Of a stretch of DNA of 64,000 bases, positions 27,062 through 34,602 are shown piece by piece (positions within the stretch are counted from its first letter, which is position 1; the number at the start of each line of letters is the position of its first letter). The notes beneath the pieces were generated by a model that worked only from the letters and a program-made list of their open reading frames with translations, searched no databases and had not been told where the DNA came from. The DNA is from Fibrisoma limi BUZ 3 (lineage in GTDB: Bacteria; Bacteroidota; Bacteroidia; Cytophagales; Spirosomataceae), in assembly GCF_000296815.2 (NCBI RefSeq), contig NZ_CAIT01000006.1, positions 936,777 through 1,000,776 on the forward strand, given 5' to 3'. The translations under genes were made by a program, and so were the position numbers.

Positions 27062-27907
27062 TCAGACAGTACCAATTAGAGTTTCTTCGTTTTCAATCAC
27101 CCTGCTTTTCCACTCTTCGGGCGTGAGATTACCCAATGACTCATGGGGTCTTCTTAGATTATATTCCTCTATCCAATCGCTCGTCAATTGCCGGACCTGT
27201 TCAAGGTCAAAAAATAGGTAAGCATCCAAAATAGCCTCCCGGTATAGTCGATTGAACCGTTCAACGTACCCATTTTGCATCGGTTTGCCTGGCTGGATGT
27301 ATTGAATCTCAATCTTCTCGCCCCTACACCAAAGCTCAAAATCACCCGAAGTAAATTCCGGGCCATTGTCGGTTCGAATGGTCTTGGGCTTTCCTCGTTC
27401 TTTTATCACCCGTTCCAACGTTCGGATGATCCTTTTGCTGGAAAGTGAGGTGTCGATCTCAATCGCCAGCACCTCCCTCGTACAATCATCGATGACGTTG
27501 AACGTCCGGAATTTACGGTTACCTACCATCGTATCACTCATGAAATCCATACTCCAACTGCTGTTAATTGCGGTCTGTTGTTGCAGCGGATGCTTCACTC
27601 GAGTTGGCAGCCTACGCTTCCCCTTACGTTTTCTATTCAGCTTGAGCAGTTTATAAATCCTATACACCTTTTTATGATTCCAGGTCTGGCCAGATCTTCG
27701 GATATAGGCAAACAGTTTCCGGAACCCATACGAAGGATGGGCAAAAGCCAAATCCTGCAATACCTCAATCACAGCCGTATCATCCTTCCTGGTGTTATAA
27801 TAGAATTGCGAACGCGGTAAAGACACTAGCTGACAGGCCCTGCTCACGGGAATAGCGTGCTCCTGAACAATCTCCTCGGCTAATTGCCTTTTGGTGGCAG
27901 GGCCCAA
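27062..27907 (-). CDS. IS3-family transposase OrfB (integrase core, DDE)
   Basis: 281 residues from a TTG at 27907, but it is normally made as an OrfAB fusion. An HTH_21 segment (SYGFRKLFAYIRR) precedes the rve integrase core. The DDE residues are visible: D in VIDDCTREV, D in IRTDNGPEF and E in GYVERFNRLYRE. The C-terminal RPHESLGNLTPEEW motif is diagnostic of IS3-family OrfB. The frame is -1 relative to orfA, and the two overlap by 28 nt across an A7 slippery run (27916-27910). Confidence 0.93.
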   Translation of the reverse strand: MGPATKRQLAEEIVQEHAIPVSRACQLVSLPRSQFYYNTRKDDTAVIEVLQDLAFAHPSYGFRKLFAYIRRSGQTWNHKKVYRIYKLLKLNRKRKGKRRLPTRVKHPLQQQTAINSSWSMDFMSDTMVGNRKFRTFNVIDDCTREVLAIEIDTSLSSKRIIRTLERVIKERGKPKTIRTDNGPEFTSGDFELWCRGEKIEIQYIQPGKPMQNGYVERFNRLYREAILDAYLFFDLEQVRQLTSDWIEEYNLRRPHESLGNLTPEEWKSRVIENEETLIGTV

Positions 27908-28170
27908 CCTTTTTTTGTGAACAGATCCTTCAGGATTTGATTGTCCATCGCCAGATCAGCGTACATCTTCTTCAAGCGAGCGTTCTCCTCTTCGAGGTCT
28001 TTGAGCCGTTTGACATCGGAAGCTTCCATACCACCATACTTGCTCTTCCAATTATAAAAAGTAGCTTCAGAAATGCCATGTTCGCGGCAAATTTCCTTGG
28101 TGGGGATGCCATTCTCCTGCTGCTTAAGGATTTTGACAATTTGGGATTCGGTGAATCGGGTCTTTTTCAT
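27880..28170 (-). CDS. IS3-family transposase OrfA (HTH)
   Basis: This 96-residue protein has an N-terminal helix-turn-helix (FTESQIVKILKQQENGIPTK, then the ISEATFYNWKSKYGG recognition helix). A leucine-zipper-like coiled coil follows (LKDLEEENARLKKMYADLAM). Its 3' end contains ACA AAA AAA GGT, where a -1 slip enters the orfB frame, the standard IS3 mechanism for making the active transposase. Confidence 0.93.
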   Translation of the reverse strand: MKKTRFTESQIVKILKQQENGIPTKEICREHGISEATFYNWKSKYGGMEASDVKRLKDLEEENARLKKMYADLAMDNQILKDLFTKKGWALPPKGN

Positions 28171-28278
28171 GGGAATCAGTTTAAAATTAGCATTTTTCTC
28201 TAATTCAAAACTGTCCGAATTTTAGGGATACTTACATTATAATAAATTGACCAACTAAAAAATACATCAAATGATCTA

Positions 28279-31200
28279 TTAACCTGACCCTGATTCTCCA
28301 GCATAGGCGCTATATTTATGCATATTTGCGTTATTAATTTCGGATTTTAATAATTGAATCTCTTGACGAATATAGCCAGAGTTAATCTTAAGCCGTTCTA
28401 ATGCTGCACCAAAATGATATAAATTATCGTTAAAATCATCTTCTAGATAAATCATATTATTAGTTTGAAGAGAATAAGAGTCCCCTTCCTTATGCATTTG
28501 CAAAGCCCTGTAGTAATGTTGAAGAGCTATCTGATATTGAGTTAAAGCATCAAGAGAAACTAAAGATTGATTACCAACTAGATCATGTAATTCAGTATCA
28601 AACAGTAAATTAAGTCTATATCTACTATTCAAAAACCGACAAAAATGAAGAAGTTTAAGCCAAAATGCTAATTTCACATGACATGAAGCTAAAAAAGAAT
28701 AACTAACAATATAATTAACACCAAATGTATTACAAATATTAATCATTTGAGTTAAATTAAAAACAGAATTAACAGCTACTTGACTCAACTCTTTTGTAAT
28801 GGCATCAAACTTATGTTTATTTTCTTCATCTTCAACAACTTTATTGAAACTATCTATTATTTGTCTAAACTCTACAACGTCTTTGTTTTTAGCTTTACTA
28901 TTAAATTCAGACAAATCGAGATCATACAATTTAGATGATGAATAATATTTTGTCACCCATGAATCATCTCCTACGAGATTAAAATTGGCTAAAGAAAAGA
29001 ATTTCTCTTTAAAGTAGCCGTTAACAATTTTGTAATTTATCAAAGTTTGTAACTCAAGCTCCATCATTCTTGATATTTGATGAGATATACTATTATATGG
29101 TGAAACTAATTTTGATTCTAGAACTCTATTTATACTATCATTAAGCGAATCGCCAATGATAGGATCTGTATATTGTAACTTCAATAACGTATAAGCTAAG
29201 ATTACTTCTTTTGTTTCAGGGTTATTTGAAACGTTAGAATACAATTCTTGAGAGATAGAATGAGGTGTACGTAAAGTGTTAACACTAAAACTTTTCTTAA
29301 ATTTTGCTAATTGTGGTCTGTCAGACGAATGACTCATCCAGCTTGAAAGCTCTAGTATTCTCCTAATCAAGTTCCGTTCCAAAGATTTAAGCGCGTTCCT
29401 AATCGCTTTATTGCCGATAGAGTCGTCTTTTTCGCTAGACTTATCAAATTGTATAGCCCTTAATGAAAATAAAATTTTTCTGAGCTGAAATATTCCATTA
29501 GCTGTATCACCAGCGTCTAAAAAAAATAAACATGAAAGATAATAAATATGGAAAACAAACCGTGGAGGAAAAAGCGATTGCAAGATCTTATCATTTTTTA
29601 TGCCAAAACTTTCATCACAGTCGCCATAATAATCCCATAGCAACTTTTCTCTTGCAAAAATTTCATAATCAATATGATCTGCCTTTTCTTCACTGTCTAT
29701 TTGTTCGTTTGGAAGCCAGAAACATCCTAAAGCATCCTTAACATTCACATTTTTGTATTCAATCAAAGGCAAATAAGAGTCTCCGATTTTTGATAATGTA
29801 TGTCCGATACTTGTTAAATATCGCCGATGCTGAGAACTTCTAAAAGATACGCGTTCATTATCTGAACTTTTCAATTTGTAAATAAGTGGTGGACATTGTT
29901 TTAATAAAAAAATAATACTGTCCTTCAATCTCTCCTCATTAAACTTACTTAACTTTTCATCTATGTTTTTGTCATGTATGCTTATCTTAATTTTTAGGTT
30001 GCCATCTTTTTCATAAGCTCCTTCAATGTTTTCCCTTTTAACACCTAACAACATTTTTAGAGCATATTTGTAATAAATTATAGATGTTGAGTTAATTCTC
30101 GAATCTGTATTACTGAAGTCGTGCTTTTTAAGTAATTCATCCAAAGTTTTAAAAACAAAAACTTTATCAATATATTCTGGGAATGAATCGCTGACAATTT
30201 TTCTAAAATTTCTTTTCTCTGACTCAGTAATTTTTACTCCTAAACTTACTTTCTTGGAATATAATAGCATTATTCTATTAATGCTGTGAGATGGAGTAAA
30301 ATTTTTATAATATAAAATTGTGCCTATATTATTACAGGCGGAGGCAAGAATAATATCTCTGTGATCATAACTGTATATATATTGATTTATCAAATTATAA
30401 ATTGATGAATAAATGTAATTTACTTTCTGAAAAGTTATACCCTCATACAATTTTTCCTGCAGATACAGCACAGCCATATGAGCTTGCAATATAAAATACA
30501 TTAATTCTCTATATATATTTAATTGTCCTTCGGGCAGCTTATTATCACTAAAATTAGAGTTTTGATGTTTAATACCATTATTATTAACTGTTTTCAGCTG
30601 CTTGATGCATTCTTCAATGACACCAGCATAATGACCTAATGCAAATTCGTATGCTTTAATCTTTTCATAAGTAAGTCCTAACTTTAATTTAATGCGAATA
30701 AAAGAAATCATTAAATTTATACTATCTAAGTTATCTCTATTTATCATTTGAAGAGCATCTTGGTATGAAATAATTGCTTCTTCGTATTCTTCATCTTGAA
30801 AACGAACATCTCCTAATAAACGATTGAGATAAATTATCGAACTAACAGGATTGTCAGTTTTATGTTCTAATTCTTTGTGATATGTTCTTAGCTGTTTAAT
30901 TTTTTCGATTAAGTGCTGTTTAATTGGTAAAGTTTCATCCAAAGTAAAATTGTAAGCTGCTGATTCATCTTCAAAAATTTTTGAGATGAACATAATCTCA
31001 TTATGAGTTTTATCATAGAATTTAAATTCAAATATTCCAGCTTCAGTCCTACGAATATGGTTTTGTCCTAGAAAACTAACTAACTCTTCTAAGAATGGCC
31101 TTGAAATAGGCGATTTATTTGTCGATAATATTTCAGGAATTAATTCTAGATTGTGGATTGAAAATGCTGTTGGATGAAATTTTATTAAATTGTCTATTAG

Positions 31201-31626
31201 AAACGGAATAGAAATCAGAGTTTTATCACTATAGCGTTTAATAAACGAACTATACATAGTTAACAATGGCTGAAATAAGTAAGAATTAAAACCAAATTTA
31301 TATTGAATATAATAAGGAAAGTACAAATATTGTCGGTAAATATCTTCTTCATATTGTTCTAATGCATATGGGTTAACTATTATGCTACGCTTTTGGGCTC
31401 TTTGCATTGATTTAAAATTATTCGAAACAATATATTCTTCGAATAATTTAACTATTTTCCTAGGAGAGCCGTTACTTCTATAAACTAAATAAGTGATAAA
31501 ATTCTGTAGAACAAAAATTACTTTTCTAGAATCTTCATTCACATGTTCGTTTAATTTTGATCTATTAAATGCATCATTTATACCTTCCAGAACTGAATTA
31601 TTTACCTCCTTAATTTTTTCATTCAA
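28279..31626 (-). CDS. Large TPR protein, probably the C-terminal part of a frameshifted KAP NTPase fusion
   Basis: This AT-rich frame has 1,115 codons from a TTG at 31626, and is open without any ATG up to 31788, overlapping the NTPase gene. The first 75 residues include YRSNGSPRKIVKLFEEYI. This looks like the winged-helix/lid element that normally follows the ATPase core of KAP or other AAA+ NTPases in the same polypeptide. TPR-like repeats follow (about 260-345: YLNRLLGDVRFQDEEYEEAI and on), then a long helical region without recognised motifs. I infer it is translated as a -1 frameshift product of the upstream NTPase (about 1,654 residues in total). Alternatives are reinitiation at TTG, or a recent inactivating indel. 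TPR C-termini are sensors in several anti-phage STAND NTPases. Confidence 0.7.
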   Translation of the reverse strand: MNEKIKEVNNSVLEGINDAFNRSKLNEHVNEDSRKVIFVLQNFITYLVYRSNGSPRKIVKLFEEYIVSNNFKSMQRAQKRSIIVNPYALEQYEEDIYRQYLYFPYYIQYKFGFNSYLFQPLLTMYSSFIKRYSDKTLISIPFLIDNLIKFHPTAFSIHNLELIPEILSTNKSPISRPFLEELVSFLGQNHIRRTEAGIFEFKFYDKTHNEIMFISKIFEDESAAYNFTLDETLPIKQHLIEKIKQLRTYHKELEHKTDNPVSSIIYLNRLLGDVRFQDEEYEEAIISYQDALQMINRDNLDSINLMISFIRIKLKLGLTYEKIKAYEFALGHYAGVIEECIKQLKTVNNNGIKHQNSNFSDNKLPEGQLNIYRELMYFILQAHMAVLYLQEKLYEGITFQKVNYIYSSIYNLINQYIYSYDHRDIILASACNNIGTILYYKNFTPSHSINRIMLLYSKKVSLGVKITESEKRNFRKIVSDSFPEYIDKVFVFKTLDELLKKHDFSNTDSRINSTSIIYYKYALKMLLGVKRENIEGAYEKDGNLKIKISIHDKNIDEKLSKFNEERLKDSIIFLLKQCPPLIYKLKSSDNERVSFRSSQHRRYLTSIGHTLSKIGDSYLPLIEYKNVNVKDALGCFWLPNEQIDSEEKADHIDYEIFAREKLLWDYYGDCDESFGIKNDKILQSLFPPRFVFHIYYLSCLFFLDAGDTANGIFQLRKILFSLRAIQFDKSSEKDDSIGNKAIRNALKSLERNLIRRILELSSWMSHSSDRPQLAKFKKSFSVNTLRTPHSISQELYSNVSNNPETKEVILAYTLLKLQYTDPIIGDSLNDSINRVLESKLVSPYNSISHQISRMMELELQTLINYKIVNGYFKEKFFSLANFNLVGDDSWVTKYYSSSKLYDLDLSEFNSKAKNKDVVEFRQIIDSFNKVVEDEENKHKFDAITKELSQVAVNSVFNLTQMINICNTFGVNYIVSYSFLASCHVKLAFWLKLLHFCRFLNSRYRLNLLFDTELHDLVGNQSLVSLDALTQYQIALQHYYRALQMHKEGDSYSLQTNNMIYLEDDFNDNLYHFGAALERLKINSGYIRQEIQLLKSEINNANMHKYSAYAGESGSG

Positions 31627-31673
31627 ATCGTCTATCTCTTTTTTTAAACTTATTAATGAATCGTCAATTTTTT

Positions 31674-31700
31674 TTACTTCTTTTTTTGAAAATACTCCTT
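31674..31700 (-). other. Candidate programmed -1 ribosomal frameshift site
   Basis: On the minus strand, an AAGGAG sequence (31700-31695) is followed after 8 nt by A AAA AAG (31686-31680) in the exact X XXY YYZ phase of the NTPase frame. The next codons are AAG TAA, the stop at 31676-31674. A -1 slip here reads GAA GTA AAA and joins the TPR frame with 18 extra codons before the TTG. The layout copies the E. coli dnaX signal (internal SD-like sequence, then A AAA AAG). Only a weak stem is possible downstream. A second possible slip site is an A9 run at 31757-31749. Confidence 0.6.
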
Positions 31701-33242
31701 TATAAATACCAAAAAATTTTTTCTTAGATTTTTCAATTTTGACTTTGATTTTTTTTTGTTTTCTATAAGCTTTGTTATTCTTTTTTTGTCATTTTCTGCA
31801 GACGTTAAATATTCATCAATTGATGCAATCTTATATTTTTTAATATAAAGAAGATAAATGTAGTATTTCGACAATAAATCATATTCTCTTTTACTAACCT
31901 TTTCAAACTCTTTAAATGAATGATTAAATATGTTAGCGAAAAGTGTATTATTTATAAAAGTTTCAACAAGTGTTCCAATACCTAAACTACTGTTATTTCT
32001 TTCGGAGTTGTCTTTAAGAAAACTATCAACATATATAACTCTGTGAAATACACTACTAATTGAAGATTGTCGATCAGAAATATCTGCCAGTGAAGCTTCG
32101 AACATCTCTCTACCTGCAATAAAAACAAATCTTGCGTGAGCTTCATTTATAAAAAACTTAAGTGACAACAAAATACTTGTAATTAAGAGTCGGCGCTCTC
32201 TTAAGTCATCCAGATATGTTTTTTGATTTAAATAATTATCGTTTTTTTCTGAAAATTCAAAAGAATATTGATTAGGAACTGGTTCAATCTTATCTAATTC
32301 ATCAAAGATAAATATATACTCTTTAAAAATTTTCAAGTTTTCTAGTATCGATATAAGTGAAGCCTCAATCTCTCTAGGTCCTGCCATAGCATAAACCTTT
32401 GTATCTTTCTTAAAAAGTGCTGTTACAGAAGCAGTGAATGTTTCTCGTAATGAATCTTCACTTGTAACTTGTGCATTAGACCTGAGCTGTAAATTTAGAA
32501 GTTCTTCAAGTATAACTTTAAATTCTCTTGTTTTTGAGTTTCTAAATATTCTAAATAAAAAAATATTATAATTATTTGTATACGACCAGTTGACAAAAGT
32601 ATATAATAATAGGCAAGATAACCCAGCAATTGAGACTAACCCAATAATATTTTCAATTAATGTATTATAAGAGTCAGGTTTATTTTCCTTATCTACGAAA
32701 TAATTAATAAATAGATAATTACTTGTCAATAATAAAATTGTAATGATTGGCCATCCCCAACTAAAAATATTATTAATTGAAATTCGTTTTATTGTATTAT
32801 ATTGTGGATATGTTTTAAGATCTTCAACCAATTTATTTACAATGTATTTTAAAATATCTACTTCTCTAACTTGAGTTTGTGCCAAACTTATATTAATGTC
32901 TTTTACTGGATAGTTGTTATCAGTATCTTGCTTTTCAGTATTTGTACTTATTGAGCTTGTCTTATTTTTGTTTTGCTTATTTTTCTCTTTTTTATAAGCT
33001 TCAATGACTTGACTAACAAAGCTTGTTTTACCCATGCCACGATAACCAGTAACTAAATAAGCACCCCTTTTTTGCCCATACATCAATACATTTAAAAAAT
33101 CTCGTTTTATATTTTGTCTACCTAAAAAGTCTTCTTTGTCATCATCTTCAAGCGAATGGTGCTTGAAAACATAACCTCTAGGAAGCTCTATGTAAATATT
33201 TTTAATAAATGATCTATAAGAAAATGATTCTTTACTCATCAT
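31674..33242 (-). CDS. KAP-like P-loop NTPase with two membrane helices
   Basis: This 522-residue protein has Walker A GYRGMGKT (66-73) and Walker B IFIFDELD (310-317). Two hydrophobic helices lie between them (about 162-183 and 198-219). Membrane helices inserted within the P-loop domain are the hallmark of KAP-family NTPases, which include the phage-exclusion protein PifA. A later ARFVFIAGREMF strand fits the sensor region. The C-terminus is Lys-rich and ends at a stop just after a slippery A AAA AAG; the missing lid/winged-helix is encoded in the next frame. It probably sits in the inner membrane with the NTPase in the cytoplasm. Codon and base use are unlike the chromosome. Confidence 0.75.
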   Translation of the reverse strand: MMSKESFSYRSFIKNIYIELPRGYVFKHHSLEDDDKEDFLGRQNIKRDFLNVLMYGQKRGAYLVTGYRGMGKTSFVSQVIEAYKKEKNKQNKNKTSSISTNTEKQDTDNNYPVKDINISLAQTQVREVDILKYIVNKLVEDLKTYPQYNTIKRISINNIFSWGWPIITILLLTSNYLFINYFVDKENKPDSYNTLIENIIGLVSIAGLSCLLLYTFVNWSYTNNYNIFLFRIFRNSKTREFKVILEELLNLQLRSNAQVTSEDSLRETFTASVTALFKKDTKVYAMAGPREIEASLISILENLKIFKEYIFIFDELDKIEPVPNQYSFEFSEKNDNYLNQKTYLDDLRERRLLITSILLSLKFFINEAHARFVFIAGREMFEASLADISDRQSSISSVFHRVIYVDSFLKDNSERNNSSLGIGTLVETFINNTLFANIFNHSFKEFEKVSKREYDLLSKYYIYLLYIKKYKIASIDEYLTSAENDKKRITKLIENKKKSKSKLKNLRKNFLVFIKEYFQKKK

Positions 33243-33631
33243 TTTTATTTTTTTAGGCGTGAATAATGTTTGGTAAATGAAGTAATATTCCTGTTAGATT
33301 TTATTAATTGAAATGAAAATTTTGACTTAAAAAATTTACCAACTAGGTTATGCTCATTTCTGAAAGTGAGTAATTCATCTTTTAAAGATTTTTGATAAGA
33401 GAAAATTTACCAACATTTTTTTTCTTATCAAAAATTCGCTGCCTCTGTTTACACATTTATCTTGAATCCTTACAGCTTAGTTCGTTGATGAACGGTATAA
33501 AAGATTTTATACTGCTTTAAATTAGTTAAAACTTTAAAGTCAGCACGGCTCATGTCTGGGTAAGTGACAACCTGTAAAGGCTGATGTAAGCGGGGATAAG
33601 ATACGGTTATTTCAGTTATCCGGTCGTCTGC
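33243..33631. other. AT-rich upstream region of the NTPase gene
   Basis: No gene is seen in these 389 bp. It contains the repeats described separately at 33268-33435 and a near-perfect palindrome GTATAAAA-GA-TTTTATAC at 33495-33512. Base composition changes from AT-rich to chromosomal near 33540. No TAnnTTTG element was found for the NTPase gene. Confidence 0.55.
33268..33435. repeat. ATTTACCAA repeats and a 13-bp inverted repeat
   Basis: AAAATTTACCAAC occurs at 33331-33343 and again at 33402-33414, and the related GTTTGGTAAAT lies inverted at 33268-33278. The second copy sits in the loop of a perfect 13-bp hairpin (33388-33400 with 33423-33435). These could be operator sites or part of an RNA leader of the NTPase gene. 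Confidence 0.55.
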
Positions 33632-33790
33632 TTACTTTAGATCTATTGCTATTCTACTTTCCGGTAGTACTATCGTTTCGTCAACCAGGATAAATGGCTT
33701 ATGTCGCTCTTTGTACCGGCGTACTACTTCTACCTCTCCGTTAATTGCGGCTTGCAAGACCAGTAGCTTTTCCTGTCGGGCTGACCACAT
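33632..33790 (-). CDS. Small hypothetical protein (52 aa)
   Basis: From the ATG at 33790 the product has 52 residues and starts MWSARQEKLLVLQAAINGEV. It follows the 82-residue gene by 5 bp, suggesting an operon. An in-frame ATG at 33844 would overlap that gene by 49 bp and is less likely. No family is recognised. Base composition is chromosomal, unlike the AT-rich core of the island. Confidence 0.45.
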   Translation of the reverse strand: MWSARQEKLLVLQAAINGEVEVVRRYKERHKPFILVDETIVLPESRIAIDLK

Positions 33791-33795
33791 CGGTT

Positions 33796-34044
33796 TTATT
33801 GGTTTACGTACTCGATCCGGCCGTCGGGATATTGGTAATAGCACTTTACGGACTGATCGCTGGAAATGCTGATGTGATAAGTTGGCTCATCTGGCTCAGG
33901 CTCCAACGGTCGCCCGTTGTCGTCTAAGCAGATAGTGACAAATACCGGCTTGTTGAGATCACGTAAGGCTTCGACTTGTTCAGGGGTAGCCTTACCGGTT
34001 AAAACGGCTCTGAGTAGGTTTATCTTGCTGCTACGGGGTATCAT
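33796..34044 (-). CDS. Small hypothetical protein (82 aa)
   Basis: This 82-residue soluble protein starts MIPRSSKINLLRAVLTGKAT. Its start overlaps the stop of the DUF6371 remnant by 4 bp (ATGA), which suggests translational coupling. No family is recognised. It may be part of the same mobile-element cassette as the DUF6371 gene. Confidence 0.55.
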   Translation of the reverse strand: MIPRSSKINLLRAVLTGKATPEQVEALRDLNKPVFVTICLDDNGRPLEPEPDEPTYHISISSDQSVKCYYQYPDGRIEYVNQ

Positions 34045-34484
34045 GGATCAGTGCGGTCAGCATTCAGGTACGACAACGCGCCAACGGCTAACCAGATAAA
34101 ACCCGGAAAGTACGGCGTACTGATCACCGCTGTTTTTAGGGCTTCAACAATGGCTACCGGCTGATCAATAGGAGCGGTCAGCAGTTGAGGTAGCCCAAAC
34201 AAGCAAGGCGACCGTTCGGCATGTTCGTCGTATAGCTGTAGCCATTCAGGGATCGGCTTTTGTTGTTGGGTAAGTTTACGTAGCAGGGCCGAATGAACCC
34301 AACTTGTTCGGCTCCGCTTCTCTCCGTCCTTGCTGACGTACTTGATGGTATGGAACGTATCATCAAACAGCTTGATTTGCCTTCCCCGCTTGCGGCCCTG
34401 CTCATCTATGTACCAGAACACACAAGGACCAATGCTGTTACGGGCTTTGACTTCATCATGGTACGAAAGACCAGAGAGGCCTTT
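34041..34484 (-). pseudogene. DUF6371 (primase-like) gene remnant, truncated at the attachment site
   Basis: The frame is open from the island edge without an ATG. Its product contains CVFWYIDEQGRKRGRQIKLF and PVAIVEALKTAVIS followed by FPGFIWLAVGALSYLN. These match the Toprim-like part of DUF6371 proteins found on Bacteroidetes mobile elements. The N-terminal zinc-finger part is missing: the frame runs straight into the att repeat and ends at a stop at 34511-34509. The usual C-terminal part after SYLN is also missing. A GTG at 34421 could still start a 126-residue product, so expression of a fragment cannot be excluded. Confidence 0.7.
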
Positions 34485-34511
34485 TTCGAGTCTCCCGTGG
34501 TCACTTAACTA
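34485..34511 (+). repeat. Right attachment repeat (tRNA-Leu 3' end copy)
   Basis: TTCGAG, then TCTCCC, then GTGGTCACTTAACTA. This 27-nt copy of the tRNA-Leu 3' end has one C fewer in the C-run. The rest of the tRNA is absent here, so it is not a second gene. Confidence 0.85.
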
Positions 34512-34517
34512 AATAGT

Positions 34518-34553
34518 AAAAGGCACTTACAACACGCTGTAAGTGCCTTTTTT
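34518..34553 (+). terminator. Displaced native terminator of tRNA-Leu
   Basis: AAAAGGCACTTACA pairs with TGTAAGTGCCTTTT (perfect 14-bp stem, 6-nt loop), followed by further T. It lies right after the att copy, where the tRNA terminator would be before integration. Confidence 0.85.
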
Positions 34554-34602
34554 AATGTTTGGTCGAACCATGCAGCGTTCATCTGCTTCTGCCAGCGTCG
34601 TG

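Larger units (their letters stand above)
27046..28235 (-). mobile_element. IS3-family insertion sequence with 3-bp target duplication
   Basis: This 1,190-bp element has imperfect terminal inverted repeats. The left end reads GTAAGTACCCCTAA and the right end, complemented, GTAAGTATCCCTAA; both continue to GACAGT and AATTAGAG. The direct repeat ATT flanks it (27043-27045 and 28236-28238). It contains overlapping orfA and orfB. It inserted between the HEPN gene and the TPR gene without cutting either. Confidence 0.85.
25736..34511. mobile_element. tRNA-Leu-borne genomic island (about 8.75 kb), candidate defence island
   Basis: The island is bounded by a direct repeat of the tRNA-Leu 3' end (25736-25763 and 34485-34511). 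Much of it is far more AT-rich than its surroundings, especially 25.8-27.0 and 28.2-33.5 kb. It carries a HEPN-domain gene, an IS3-family element, a KAP-like NTPase/TPR pair, two small genes and a truncated DUF6371 gene. No integrase, relaxase or phage structural gene is visible. It is either a passively mobilised or decayed island, or one whose integrase was lost. The original tRNA terminator is now at 34518-34553. Confidence 0.8.

Noticed and set aside
33495-33512. GTATAAAA-GA-TTTTATAC palindrome as an operator
   Set aside because: Short and made of A/T in an AT-rich region, so it could easily be chance; mentioned only in the region note.
25764-34484. Integrase or relaxase in the island
   Set aside because: None found on either strand; the only recombinase is the IS3 transposase, which does not use tRNA sites.
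34485-34511. Second tRNA-Leu gene
   Set aside because: Only the 3' arm and acceptor end are present; it is an attachment-site copy, not a tRNA.
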